Origin: Pseudoxanthomonas sp. 3HH-4
GTDB taxonomy: Bacteria > Pseudomonadota > Gammaproteobacteria > Xanthomonadales > Xanthomonadaceae
Reading direction: 5' to 3'
Length of the DNA stretch: 64,000 bases
NCBI RefSeq assembly: GCF_006716465.1
Contig: NZ_VFPB01000001.1
Span: 840,983-904,982, forward strand
In this document: piece after piece, positions 24,853-34,720 of the stretch
How the letters are laid out: every line of letters starts with the position of its first letter
Numbering within the stretch: the first letter of the stretch is position 1
Translations under genes and position numbers: made by a program
The notes under the pieces: model-generated
Told to the model about the DNA's origin: nothing
The model's input: the letters and a program-made list of their open reading frames with translations, nothing else
Database searches by the model: none

Positions 24853-25710
24853 ATGGAAGAAGTCCACGCAATTGCGCATGGCGTTACCCTGCGGGTTCCC
24901 CATTTTGTCCAGGGAGAGCAGCGCGCGAGCAGCTTCGCGTCGACGCTGCTGGCGGCCGCGATGGCGCGTCCGCGCCGCGAGTATCGCGAGATACTGTCCG
25001 GCGTCACTTTCGAGGCCCGCGAAGGCGATCGCGTTGCGCTGATGGGGCGTAATGGTGCAGGAAAGACGACCCTGCTCCGGGTCCTTTCCGGTGCTTTCAA
25101 GCCTACCAGCGGCCATGTCGAAGTCCGGGGAAGCGTGCAGGCGCTGCTCAACCTGGGCCTCGGTTTTCACCAGGACGCGACCGTCCGGGAGAACATCTTC
25201 GTGCGTGCCGCCGCCATGGGCATGGGAGCTGGCCCCGTGGCCTCCCAGCTGGATGCCATCCTGGACTTCTCCGGACTTGGACACGCAGTGAACCACAGGC
25301 TCTCCACGCTCTCTTCGGGTCAGCGCATGCGTCTCGGTTTTGCGATCTCGACGAGCGTGCAGCACGACATCATGTTGATGGACGAGTGGTTCGGTGCCGG
25401 CGACGCGGAGTTCGTGGAAAAGGCGAGGGACCGGATGGTCGATCGCGTCGCAGGCAGCAGCATCGTCATCCTAGCGAGCCACAGCTTCCAGATGCTGCGA
25501 CGTATATGCAATCTCGGCATGGTCCTCGATGCAGGAGAAATGGTCTACTTCGGCCCCGTCAACGACGCCATCGACGAGTACAAGAAGATCTACCAGGCGA
25601 CGCCGGAGTATCTCGCGAGGCGGAAGTTCGAAGCGGAGAACGAAGCGCTGGTGACGCAGCGTATCGTGGCGCGCGCAAGTTCGGACGCTGGCGATGATGA
25701 TGCCGCGTGA
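24853..25710 (+). CDS. wzt: ABC polysaccharide export ATPase (Wzt), short form
   Basis: The 285-residue ATPase has Walker A GRNGAGKTT (residues 65-73), a signature LSSGQ at 153, Walker B ending MDE (Asp177-Glu178) and the H-loop ASHS. The block LLNLGLGFHQDATVRENI is typical of Wzt/TagH-type ATPases. It stops soon after the nucleotide-binding domain, so it lacks the C-terminal carbohydrate-binding domain that larger Wzt proteins use to recognise a capped glycan. The N-terminal 45 residues (FVQGEQRASSFASTLLAAAM) are a helical extension before the first strand. It pairs with the upstream permease and overlaps the next gene by 17 bases. Confidence 0.88.
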   Translation: MEEVHAIAHGVTLRVPHFVQGEQRASSFASTLLAAAMARPRREYREILSGVTFEAREGDRVALMGRNGAGKTTLLRVLSGAFKPTSGHVEVRGSVQALLNLGLGFHQDATVRENIFVRAAAMGMGAGPVASQLDAILDFSGLGHAVNHRLSTLSSGQRMRLGFAISTSVQHDIMLMDEWFGAGDAEFVEKARDRMVDRVAGSSIVILASHSFQMLRRICNLGMVLDAGEMVYFGPVNDAIDEYKKIYQATPEYLARRKFEAENEALVTQRIVARASSDAGDDDAA

Positions 25711-27118
25711 CGGGGAGCGCCGGGAACGTCCGGGGCAGGGCCTGAAAGTGTTGCTGATCGCCTACGAATTCCCGCCGAGCCCGTCGCCACAGTCGTTGCG
25801 CTGGGCTTACCTGGTGCGCGAGCTGGTGTCGAATGGGCATCAGGTGCACGTACTGGCGCCTGAGCATCCGGGCTCCGGCTTAGGGCTGCCGGTGATCCCC
25901 GCGTCGGTTGTAGTGCACAGGACGTTCGCCGGACCAGGCATGGGGCTGCTGAACGTGCTAGCGCGTCGGGGCCGGCGCCGCGCCCCGACTGTCCCGCGTA
26001 ACGACGCATTGCAGTCCGAGATGCGCGCGGCACCCGACCACGAGGGTGCGCCCGCTCCGCTCCAGCAGGCCCTCAACTGGAAGGGGCAAGTACACAACGG
26101 CGTCAACCGGCTCAAGGTTGCGGCATTCCACAGCTTCCAGCGACTGATTTCGGGTTGGTTCTTCCCCGATGGGCGCGCCGAGTGGTATCCATGGGCAAGG
26201 CGACGCTTGCAGCATCTGCTGCCCGTTCTCCAGCCCGATCTGGTCATCAGCTCGCACGAGCCGGCGACGACCCTGTCGCTGGGGCTTATCGCGCAGCGTG
26301 CTGGGGTGCCCTGGATCGCCGATCTGGGGGATCCGGTGCTCGCACCCTACACCCCCTTCCGATGGCGAAGCAGGGCGATGGCACTGGAGCGTGAGGTGTG
26401 CGCCGGCGCCGCACTGATCACCACAACGGCCACCGACGCAGTGTCCATCCTGCGCGAGCGGCATGCTGTGCCGGCAGATCGCTTCCAGGTCTTCACCCAG
26501 GGCTTTGACGGGAGCGCGCCCGAGGAGCAGTTCCACAACGGCGGTGACGTGCTGGAGTTGCTGTATACCGGGAGTTTCTACGCGTTCCGTCGCAGCTCGG
26601 CGTTGCTGGAGGCCGTGAAAGCCACGCCGGGGGTGCGGTTGAATATCGCATCGATCAACGTGCCCGAGGAAATCGTGGCCGCCAGCAGGGAAGGCGATGC
26701 GATCCGGCTCCTGGGTTTCCTGCCGCACGACCAGATCGTCTGCTTGCAGAGGCGGCATGACGTGCTGGTCAACATCGCGAACGACGACCCTTGCCAGATT
26801 CCGGGCAAGTTCTATGAGTATCTGGGTGCAGGGCGGCCGATACTGCACATCGGCTCCGGACAGGACGCGGCCGCCGAACTCCTCGGGAAGACGGGCAGGG
26901 GCTGGGTGTGTGCGGGAGATGTGGACGCGCTGGCGGCCCTCCTCAACACCCTTCGGGCCTCGTTCCGCAGGGGAGGGCTGACCCAATCCATGGATCTTTC
27001 GAGGGATCCCGTGCGCCACTACGATTGGCGCGAGATCGGCGCCCGCCTGGATAGTGCAATCCGGGCGGTCGTTGGAACGAGACTGGCAAACGAGACTAGG
27101 ACGAAGTACACGACATGA
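25694..27118 (+). CDS. Glycosyltransferase, GT4-like
   Basis: The 474-residue GT-B fold protein begins KVLLIAYEFPPSPSPQSLRW, the usual N-terminal strand with a Gly/Pro-rich loop. Its C-terminal half includes ELLYTGSFYAFRR, IRLLGFLPHDQIVCLQRRHDVLVNI, and the donor-site GKFYEYLGAGRPILHIG, in which the Glu-x-x-x-x-Gly pattern is kept. A long insert (about 85-145) separates strands in the N-terminal domain. It probably adds one sugar in the assembly of the exported glycan, with donor and linkage unknown. It starts inside the end of wzt and overlaps wecC by 4 bases, so translation is likely coupled. Confidence 0.78.
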   Translation: MMMPRDGERRERPGQGLKVLLIAYEFPPSPSPQSLRWAYLVRELVSNGHQVHVLAPEHPGSGLGLPVIPASVVVHRTFAGPGMGLLNVLARRGRRRAPTVPRNDALQSEMRAAPDHEGAPAPLQQALNWKGQVHNGVNRLKVAAFHSFQRLISGWFFPDGRAEWYPWARRRLQHLLPVLQPDLVISSHEPATTLSLGLIAQRAGVPWIADLGDPVLAPYTPFRWRSRAMALEREVCAGAALITTTATDAVSILRERHAVPADRFQVFTQGFDGSAPEEQFHNGGDVLELLYTGSFYAFRRSSALLEAVKATPGVRLNIASINVPEEIVAASREGDAIRLLGFLPHDQIVCLQRRHDVLVNIANDDPCQIPGKFYEYLGAGRPILHIGSGQDAAAELLGKTGRGWVCAGDVDALAALLNTLRASFRRGGLTQSMDLSRDPVRHYDWREIGARLDSAIRAVVGTRLANETRTKYTT

Positions 27119-28389
27119 ACCATCACGATGATTCAAATTTCGGCACGCTGGCGGTGGTCGGCCTCGGCTACATCGGATTGCCGACGGCGGCGATGTTCGC
27201 CTCTTCCGGGGTGCGCGTACACGGCGTGGATATCAGCGAACGCGCGGTGGACACCATCAACCAGGGCCGTGCGCACATCGAGGAAGGCGACCTGGATGCC
27301 CTCGTCGCACGATGTGTCGACGCCGGGATGCTGAGTGCCCACCTGAAGCCCGTGCCTGCGGACGCTTTCATCATTGCCGTTCCCACCCCCGTTTCGCATG
27401 ATGAAACGCATCGCCCCGACGTTTCCTACGTCATGACGGCGGCACGGTCCATCGCGCCGCACCTGAAGAAGGGGAATCTGGTCATCCTGGAATCCACCTC
27501 GCCGGTGGGAACCACGGAACAGATGGCTGCCGTGCTGAAGGAAATGCGACCTGACCTAGTGTTCCCGGGGGATGGCGCAAAGGGCCCGGACGTGCACCTT
27601 GCATATTGTCCCGAGCGGATCATCCCGGGACGGATGCTGCGGGAACTGGTCGAGAACGACCGGATCATCGGAGGCATGACGCCCACGTGCGCGAGACTTG
27701 CCGCAGCGCTGTACAAGCGCTTTGTGCAGGGCGAATGCCTGTTGACGAACGACCGTACCGCGGAAATGGTAAAGCTGACCGAGAACGCGTATCGCGACGT
27801 CAACATCGCTTTCGCGAATGAGCTCTCGGTGCTGTGTGACCGGTTCGGCATCGACGCATGGGATGTCATCGGCTTCGCGAACCGCCACCCCCGGGTGTCG
27901 ATCCTGAATCCGGGGCCCGGCGTTGGCGGGCACTGCATTGCCGTGGACCCCTGGTTCATCGTCGCCAGTGCGCCCGAGGACGCGCGGCTTATCCGTCAGG
28001 CGCGCGTCGTCAACGACCATAAGCCGGCCCACGTCATCTCCAAGGTCGAGCAGCTGCTGCGGACGCATCCTGGCGCCAAGGTGGCATGCCTCGGGTTGAC
28101 GTACAAGCCGGATGTCGATGATTTCCGGGAGAGCCCCGCGCTGGATATCGCGGTCCGCCTCACCCGCCGGCTGCCGGGCAGGGTGTTGTGCAGTGATCCC
28201 TACGAACATGCACTGCAGCACGCCGGTCACGGCGATCTCGAGCTGACCATGGTGCCTGCCGAGCATGCGGTCGAGCAAGCCGATGTCGTGCTTGTCCTGG
28301 TCGGACACGAAAGGTTCCGCGCCCTGCAGATCGCTCCGGAGAAGATCGTCCTGGATACGGTCGGCTTCCTGCGGTCTCGAGGCGCCTGA
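27115..28389 (+). CDS. wecC: UDP-N-acetyl-D-mannosamine dehydrogenase
   Basis: The 424-residue UDP-sugar dehydrogenase has an N-terminal Rossmann motif VVGLGYIGLPTA (about 13-24), then ESTSPVGTTE, YCPERIIPG, KLTENAYRDVNIAFANEL with the catalytic lysine/asparagine, and nucleophile Cys274 in GVGGHCIAVDP. The spacing and sequence agree with WecC rather than UDP-glucose dehydrogenase. It oxidises UDP-ManNAc to UDP-ManNAcA with 2 NAD. The matching epimerase gene wecB is at the far end of the cluster (51003-52136, minus strand). The product supplies a uronic acid for the polysaccharide, which also fits the heparinase-fold proteins downstream. Confidence 0.9.
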   Translation: MNHHDDSNFGTLAVVGLGYIGLPTAAMFASSGVRVHGVDISERAVDTINQGRAHIEEGDLDALVARCVDAGMLSAHLKPVPADAFIIAVPTPVSHDETHRPDVSYVMTAARSIAPHLKKGNLVILESTSPVGTTEQMAAVLKEMRPDLVFPGDGAKGPDVHLAYCPERIIPGRMLRELVENDRIIGGMTPTCARLAAALYKRFVQGECLLTNDRTAEMVKLTENAYRDVNIAFANELSVLCDRFGIDAWDVIGFANRHPRVSILNPGPGVGGHCIAVDPWFIVASAPEDARLIRQARVVNDHKPAHVISKVEQLLRTHPGAKVACLGLTYKPDVDDFRESPALDIAVRLTRRLPGRVLCSDPYEHALQHAGHGDLELTMVPAEHAVEQADVVLVLVGHERFRALQIAPEKIVLDTVGFLRSRGA

Positions 28390-28420
28390 TCGAGCAGTCG
28401 AGCAACGGCAAGGAAAGTAC

Positions 28421-31400
28421 GTGGACGAGCTGCGTCAAAACGAAGCACAGGAACGTGGCCGTAGCGCGGCACACGACGCCGACCTGTCGGTGTTCCGGTC
28501 GCGCATGGCGCAGATCGCGTTCCATCTTGGCCTGCATGAGACGAGCATCGTCCGCGAGCTAGGAGCCGCGCAGGTCGAGGCGCTGCGCTCGGCCCGGGGC
28601 GCATTCGCGCTTCCCGGACGCCTCTGGCGTCTCCTAGGGAGGATCCGTCGGGGACATGCGCGCGCGGCGTTGACTACCGGTCAGATCACAAGGCATGCGG
28701 CGGACGCGTTCGCCAAGTACGAGTCGCACGGCTTCGTCGAAGCCGATGCCACCGTGAGCGCGCAGTTCCTCACGATGCAGGAGCGGGCACGGGTCTACGT
28801 GGAGCTCGCGGACAGGGTCCTTCCTTTGTCCGGGACAGACGCATGTCGTTTCGGTGACATTGCGGTGTCCTTCGACCATGATCCCTCGCTGACGCTCTGG
28901 CTCGGCATGCTCAAGTACGACGCCGGCCAAGTGGGACCCGCGCTTGAAGTGTTATCGCGCCTGCCAGCGGATTTTCCTGTCCACGCGGAGGGTACGGCGA
29001 GGATCACGTCGCTTCGTGGATTTGCCAGGCTGTTGTCGCGACGGCCTTCGATACCCAAGCTGGTACAGGAGAACCCGGGCAGTCCAGAGGACGGTGGGGT
29101 ATTGCTGGTGTTCGACGTAGAGGAGGCGACCGCACCGAATGTGGTGCATCGTGCCCTCAGGTTGGCACGCACGATCGTCGAAGGAGGGCGGCGCGTTACC
29201 TGTGCCGTGCCCGCAGGCTTCCCGGTGCTGGAGTTCCTTGAACACCCCTCCGGCGAGGGGGGCGATCTTACCGCGCTCTCGATCGTGCGTCTGGACACGC
29301 TCGATGCGTCGGCGCCCATCGATGCTTATATGCAGCGCCTCGAGCAGCGGTTGATCGCGCTTACCGAAGCAGAACGGCCGAGCGTCGTGCATGCGATAGG
29401 CAACTATCGTGTGGCCATACCGGCGGTCTCGATGGCGCGGCGCAGGGGCGCTGGCTTTGTCTACGAAAGGACGGGTTTCGCCGAGTTCTCTGGCGAGACC
29501 CGTGTGGCAGACTGGAGGTCGAGCGAGCTGTTCCACCTTGAGCAGTCTCTCGAAGCCTTGGCATACCAGCATGCAAGCACGGTGATGGTGGGCACGCAGA
29601 GGCAGGTGGATGAAGTACGCCGCCGCATGGCGGGCGAGACCGTCAATGTGGAGCAGCTGCCGACGTCTGTCGAATCGTGCGGGAACGTGGGGCAAGCCGA
29701 AGCGAGGATGGCGCTGGGACTTCCCGTGGATGGACGGATCATCGGTCACGTCGACGCGGGCAGTCCGTTCGACGGGCTAAGCGATATCGCTGCTGCGATA
29801 GAGCGCGGCCTGCTGCATGTCGATCGCCTGATCATCCTATCCGACGGCGAAATCTCGGACCATGCCCGACAGGCGGTCAGCGTTTTGCCGGTGTCGCAAG
29901 TGGAATTGCTAGGGCACATGGACCTCGTCGCCATCGCGACGCACATGCAGGCCTGCAGCGCACTTGCGTTCGCTTGGCGCGCGACGGCACAGGCCGACCT
30001 GCAGGTCAGTGCCTACTTGCCATTTGCAATGGCCCATGGCGTACCGGTCCTCGCCTCTAGCTGCTATGCCTTTGGAGACCTTGCGCGGGACGGCACCACC
30101 GCGCGCGTGTTCTCGGCGGGCAACGTCGAGTCGCTGGCACGGTGCATGTCGGACATCCTCGATGATCCTGCCATGGCTGCCCGACTGGGTGCGGCGGCCG
30201 CCGATATGGTCGCTCGCGAGCACGCCTGGCCCGAGTATGTCCGTCGCATTCACGACGCCTACAAGGCCGCAGGCGAGAAGTTCGAAGTCGGATCGCGGCT
30301 GGACACGGCACGGTCTGCCGCGCTGGTGCACGGGGAGCGCCTGCGCGTGGCGGCCATCATGGACGAGTTCACCCACAGCTGCTTCAGCATGGAGTGCGAT
30401 CTCGTCCAGCTGACCATTGACGATTGGCAGGCCCAGTTGGCTGAAAGCAGGCCCGATTTCCTGCTGGTCGAATCCGCCTGGCAGGGATTCGAAGGCCAGT
30501 GGGAGAAGCGCGTCGCCCAAGCCGGCAGCGAGCTCAGGAAGCTGCTGGCGCATTGCCGTCGGGAGGGTGTGCGGACGGTGTTCTGGAACAAGGAGGATCC
30601 CGTCCACTTCTCCCTGTTCCTCCGTGCCGCATCGTTGTTCGATGTCGTGTTCACGACCGATATCGACCGGATCAAGGCCTACAAGCGTGAGTTGGGGCAT
30701 GACCGGGTCTATCTGCTTCCGTTCGCATGCCAGCCTCGCGTCCACAATCCCATCGAACGTTATGCGCGCAAGGATGCCTTCTGCTTCGCCGGCTCGTACT
30801 ACGAGAAATATCCGGAGCGGCGGCGCGACTTCGAGCAGTTGGTCGAAGCGGCCGAGGCCCTGAGGCCGGTCGAGATCTACGATCGCAACCATGGCAAGCA
30901 GGACCCGGGCCTACAGTTCCCGGAGCGGTACCGCTCGCTCATCCAGGGCACGCTGCCCGTTGCCGAGATCGATCGCGCTTACAAGGGCTATCGCTACGCG
31001 ATCACGGTCAACACCGTGAAGCAGTCCCAGAGCATGTTCGCCAGGCGGGCGTTCGAGCTTTTGGCCAGCAACACGCTGACCATCAGCAATTTCTCCCGCG
31101 GCCAGAAGCTCATGCTGGGGGACCTAGTGGTGTCAGGCGGTAGTGCGGGCAGCCTGCGTGGCGCGCTCGAGCGGCGTATCGCCACCGAGAATGACGAGCG
31201 GCGTTTCAGGCTTATCGGACTCCGCAAGGTCATGGGGGAGCATACCTATGCACACCGTCTAGCCTACATGGCGCACAAGGTTCTCGGCAGGCCGCTCGTC
31301 ACGCAGGACGCGTCGATACTGATCGTCTGTGCGGTGGCTTCGCAGGATCATGTTGATGCGGCAGTCCGTGCCTTCGGGGTGCAGGTCGCGGGTTCGAAGA

Positions 31401-34400
31401 AGTTGCTGCTGGTGGTGGCCCAAGGGTTCCTTCCCACGCTAGCGCCGGGCTCGGACATCGCGTTGATCACGGAGCAGGAGGCTAGGGAAATCGATCCATC
31501 CGTACGCTGGCCGGACACCTTGATCGGGACCTTCGACGCCCGCGACCACTATGGTCCGCACTATCTCCGGGACCTGCAACTGGCGGCGCGTTACTCCGAC
31601 AGGCCGGTCCTTGGGAAGGCGGCGCATTACGTGGCCACGGGCGATGGGCCGCGGCTGCAGGACGATGGCAGCCAGTACCGCCAGCACGACATACAGTGGC
31701 CGCTGCGTCGCGCGGTTCTTGGCTCCCGGGTACTCGAGGGCATGTCGCTGCATGACGTGACGAGGGCTGGCTTCAGCACGATGCCCTTGCCTGGCTTGGC
31801 GATCGCTGAGTTCGACTATTGCGAGGGCGGAGCGGGTCTGGACTCTGCCACATACGTGGATTCCAGTCTCGCCCTGGATGAAGGAATCCCGCTGCCGGAC
31901 CTGCTCGCCGTGGCGGAAGCCACGGCGGGTGAAAGCACGGAGGAGCGGACGGAAGATCTTCCCGGCTTCCATGGCGCTGCCCTGCAGGCCCTGTTCGCGC
32001 CTGCCGCGCATGCCGAAGGCATGCTGAAGTTGACGCATTCGTTGCGGGGCATCCTGCTTGAGTCGCGGCTGCCGCCGAAGCAGCATGCCTATGCCTATGC
32101 CAGTCGCATGTTCCGGGCGTCGGAACTGGTGCGAGACGGGTTCGTGGACTTCCATCTGGTCACGGAGTCGGGCCTGTATGTGAATGCGGTGGTGGTCTAC
32201 CTGGATGCGGCCAAGAACAAGCTGTCCCATGCGATCGTATCGTCGGACACGAACCAGTCGTTACCGGTGCCTCCGGCAACGACATGGATCCGCTTCGCCC
32301 TGCGCGTGCTCGGCTCCGGTGAGACCACCGTGAAAGCGCTGGTGAGGGGTGCCGTCTCGCCGGCGATGGACCATCTCATGGGGCGTGGACATGCCTTGCT
32401 GGTGTCCAAGGACTACCCGCGCTACGACGATCTCTACCGCTACGGTTTCGTGCATCGCCGCGTGCTCGGGTATGCGGAGAGCGGCTACAAAGTGGACGTG
32501 TTCCGTTTCAGCAACGCGCCACTCTCGTTCGACGAATTCGAGGGTGTGGACGTCGTCGCGGGCCAGGTGGAGCACCTGCGGCTGTTGCTGCAAGGCAACC
32601 GTTACGAATCGGTGCTCGTGCACGCCATGGATCCCCTGATGTGGCAGGCCATCAAGCCGCTGCTTGAGACGCGCAGGGTGGTGGTGTGGGTTCACGGCGC
32701 AGAAATGCAGCCGTGGTACAGGCGGATATCCAACCTGGGCGACGGAGAGGCCGCGCGCGAGATGGCGCGGCGTGCGAGCGAGAAGCGGACGGCCATGTGG
32801 AAGGAGGTGCTCACTTGCCCGCACCCCAACCTCCGCGTGGTATTCGTTTCCCGGCACCTGGAAGAAGAGGCGCTGATGGACCTTGGCGTGCGGGTTCCGG
32901 AGCAGCAGAGGTCGGTCATTCCCAACTTCGTTGACGGAAACCTCTTTCGCCATGAACCCAAGCCCGCGGCCCTCCGTAACCGTATCCTGTCGATAAGACC
33001 CTTCGCATCCGCGGTCTATGCGAATGACCTGTCGGTGAAGGCCATCCAGCGGCTGTCATCCGAACCTTTCTTCGGGGAGCTTGAGTTCACGATCATCGGG
33101 GACGGGCCTTTGTTCGATGAGACCGTAGCTCCCTTGCGCGAGTACCCGAACGTCCGGCTCGAACGCCGCTTTCTGTCGCAGACGCAAATCGCCGAACTGC
33201 ATCGCACGCACGGCATTTTCCTCGTGCCCTCGCGCATGGACAGCCAGGGTGTGTCCCGCGACGAGGCGATGTCCTCCGGCCTGGTGCCCGTCACGTCACG
33301 GGTGGCTGCCATTCCTGAGTTCGTCGATGCCAGCTGTGCGATTCTGGCGGAGCCCGAGGATGCGGCCGGACTGGCTGAAGGAATCGCGTTGCTTCATCGC
33401 GATCCAGAGCTTTTCGGGCGCATGTCGCTGGCCGCCAGCGAGCGGGCTCGGCGCATCTCGGGACGGGAAGCCACCATCGAGAAGGAGCTTCAGCTGATCC
33501 GGGGCAAGGCGCCGCAACGCGCGCTGTTCCATGCATCGAGCCCGGCACCTTCCATGCGCATCGCGGTCTACGGCGACGTCAATCTCAACATCACGGACGG
33601 ATCCGCCATATGGGCGGCTTCGCTGGCGGAAGTCCTTGCAGGGGCACATGGGGTCGAGGTCACGTTGTATCTCAAGGCCAAGATCGTCCAGACGCATGTG
33701 ATAGCACCGCTGCTGTCGCTGCGTGGGTTGCGTATCGTGGAGCCGTCCATGGTCAAGGCACTAACACCATCGGCCGCGCTGGATGCCATCCAGGCCGACG
33801 ATGACGTGCAGGCATACGATTCGATCGTGCTGCGCGGCCTGGAACTGTGCGATGCCGCGGCGCAACGAAACGCATTGCGCGGCAGGTTGTGGGTCTACCT
33901 GACGGATGTACCGCAGACGCCGGAAGAGGTAACACCGGAAGCGGAAGGCCGTGTGTCGCGCATTGCGGATGCCGCGGGTGCAGTGTTGTGCCAGACGCCC
34001 CAGTTCCAGGAGTACATGGAGGAGTGGATTCCCGCGACACAGGGAAAGACGCGCATCCTTCCGCCTATGGTTCCACCCGCACCGACCACGACGGCGGCAC
34101 GCGAAAGCCACGGACTCGACGTAGTCTACGCAGGAAAATTCGCGCCGCTTTGGGGAATACGCGAAATGCTGGACGCCGTCGGGACGCTCCGCGCCAGCGG
34201 CCATGTGGTCACGCTGCATGTCTACGGAGACAAGATCCACAATCCCGCGGATGACACGGATTTCCGGCCGGAGATCGCCCGTCGCCTCGCAGGTGACGAC
34301 GGCGTCATCTGGCACGGTGCCGTGGAGCGCAACCGCCTGCTGGGTGAGCTCTCCAGCATGGACGTTGGGTGGGCCTGGCGTCACGACGCGCTCGAGGGCA

Positions 34401-34720
34401 CCACGCACGAGCTGTCTACCAAACTCCTTGAGTACGCCAGTGCGCGCGTTCCACCGATCATGGCGCGCAATGCCGTGAATATGTCCGTTTTTGGCGAGGC
34501 ATATCCGCTGTACGCCAATACCCCCCACGAGGCCGTGGTGCTTCTCGCACGGCTTGCCGAGGATCCCGCCCTGCGGGCCATCGCAGTCGAAGCGGCCGCT
34601 GCCGCATCCAAGCGGTTCGATTTCGCATCCGTCCGCGACTTCCTTCGTTCCCAAGGCCTCCTTCCAACGGATGGCAGCGGGGACGCTTTCCAACCACACG
34701 ACTCAAGGATGTCAACATGA
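28421..34720 (+). CDS. Giant multi-domain glycosyltransferase (three GT4-like plus CgeB-like domain)
   Basis: The 2,099-residue protein starts at GTG 28421, which has AAGGAAAG 4-11 bases upstream. Earlier in-frame codons overlap wecC. Domains by eye: a helical N-terminus (1-220); a GT4-like domain (about 225-615); a CgeB-like transferase (about 640-955: FLLVESAWQGFEGQWE, TVFWNKEDPVHF, CFAGSYYEKYPERRRDFEQL); an unassigned domain (about 960-1160); a beta-sandwich-like module (about 1200-1317); a second GT4-like domain (about 1323-1695: VWVHGAEMQPW, IPNFVDGNLF, VPSRMDSQGVSRDEAMSSG); and a third (about 1712-2090: MRIAVYGDVNLNITDGSAIW, VYAGKFAPLWGIREML). It could build a repeat unit processively on one polypeptide. 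It overlaps the next gene by 4 bases. Specificities are unknown. Confidence 0.82.
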   Translation: MDELRQNEAQERGRSAAHDADLSVFRSRMAQIAFHLGLHETSIVRELGAAQVEALRSARGAFALPGRLWRLLGRIRRGHARAALTTGQITRHAADAFAKYESHGFVEADATVSAQFLTMQERARVYVELADRVLPLSGTDACRFGDIAVSFDHDPSLTLWLGMLKYDAGQVGPALEVLSRLPADFPVHAEGTARITSLRGFARLLSRRPSIPKLVQENPGSPEDGGVLLVFDVEEATAPNVVHRALRLARTIVEGGRRVTCAVPAGFPVLEFLEHPSGEGGDLTALSIVRLDTLDASAPIDAYMQRLEQRLIALTEAERPSVVHAIGNYRVAIPAVSMARRRGAGFVYERTGFAEFSGETRVADWRSSELFHLEQSLEALAYQHASTVMVGTQRQVDEVRRRMAGETVNVEQLPTSVESCGNVGQAEARMALGLPVDGRIIGHVDAGSPFDGLSDIAAAIERGLLHVDRLIILSDGEISDHARQAVSVLPVSQVELLGHMDLVAIATHMQACSALAFAWRATAQADLQVSAYLPFAMAHGVPVLASSCYAFGDLARDGTTARVFSAGNVESLARCMSDILDDPAMAARLGAAAADMVAREHAWPEYVRRIHDAYKAAGEKFEVGSRLDTARSAALVHGERLRVAAIMDEFTHSCFSMECDLVQLTIDDWQAQLAESRPDFLLVESAWQGFEGQWEKRVAQAGSELRKLLAHCRREGVRTVFWNKEDPVHFSLFLRAASLFDVVFTTDIDRIKAYKRELGHDRVYLLPFACQPRVHNPIERYARKDAFCFAGSYYEKYPERRRDFEQLVEAAEALRPVEIYDRNHGKQDPGLQFPERYRSLIQGTLPVAEIDRAYKGYRYAITVNTVKQSQSMFARRAFELLASNTLTISNFSRGQKLMLGDLVVSGGSAGSLRGALERRIATENDERRFRLIGLRKVMGEHTYAHRLAYMAHKVLGRPLVTQDASILIVCAVASQDHVDAAVRAFGVQVAGSKKLLLVVAQGFLPTLAPGSDIALITEQEAREIDPSVRWPDTLIGTFDARDHYGPHYLRDLQLAARYSDRPVLGKAAHYVATGDGPRLQDDGSQYRQHDIQWPLRRAVLGSRVLEGMSLHDVTRAGFSTMPLPGLAIAEFDYCEGGAGLDSATYVDSSLALDEGIPLPDLLAVAEATAGESTEERTEDLPGFHGAALQALFAPAAHAEGMLKLTHSLRGILLESRLPPKQHAYAYASRMFRASELVRDGFVDFHLVTESGLYVNAVVVYLDAAKNKLSHAIVSSDTNQSLPVPPATTWIRFALRVLGSGETTVKALVRGAVSPAMDHLMGRGHALLVSKDYPRYDDLYRYGFVHRRVLGYAESGYKVDVFRFSNAPLSFDEFEGVDVVAGQVEHLRLLLQGNRYESVLVHAMDPLMWQAIKPLLETRRVVVWVHGAEMQPWYRRISNLGDGEAAREMARRASEKRTAMWKEVLTCPHPNLRVVFVSRHLEEEALMDLGVRVPEQQRSVIPNFVDGNLFRHEPKPAALRNRILSIRPFASAVYANDLSVKAIQRLSSEPFFGELEFTIIGDGPLFDETVAPLREYPNVRLERRFLSQTQIAELHRTHGIFLVPSRMDSQGVSRDEAMSSGLVPVTSRVAAIPEFVDASCAILAEPEDAAGLAEGIALLHRDPELFGRMSLAASERARRISGREATIEKELQLIRGKAPQRALFHASSPAPSMRIAVYGDVNLNITDGSAIWAASLAEVLAGAHGVEVTLYLKAKIVQTHVIAPLLSLRGLRIVEPSMVKALTPSAALDAIQADDDVQAYDSIVLRGLELCDAAAQRNALRGRLWVYLTDVPQTPEEVTPEAEGRVSRIADAAGAVLCQTPQFQEYMEEWIPATQGKTRILPPMVPPAPTTTAARESHGLDVVYAGKFAPLWGIREMLDAVGTLRASGHVVTLHVYGDKIHNPADDTDFRPEIARRLAGDDGVIWHGAVERNRLLGELSSMDVGWAWRHDALEGTTHELSTKLLEYASARVPPIMARNAVNMSVFGEAYPLYANTPHEAVVLLARLAEDPALRAIAVEAAAAASKRFDFASVRDFLRSQGLLPTDGSGDAFQPHDSRMST

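Noticed and set aside
28265-28420. Upstream extension of the giant transferase from ATG 28265.
   Set aside because: It lies inside wecC and reads as serine/arginine-rich shadow sequence. GTG 28421 has a proper ribosome binding site.
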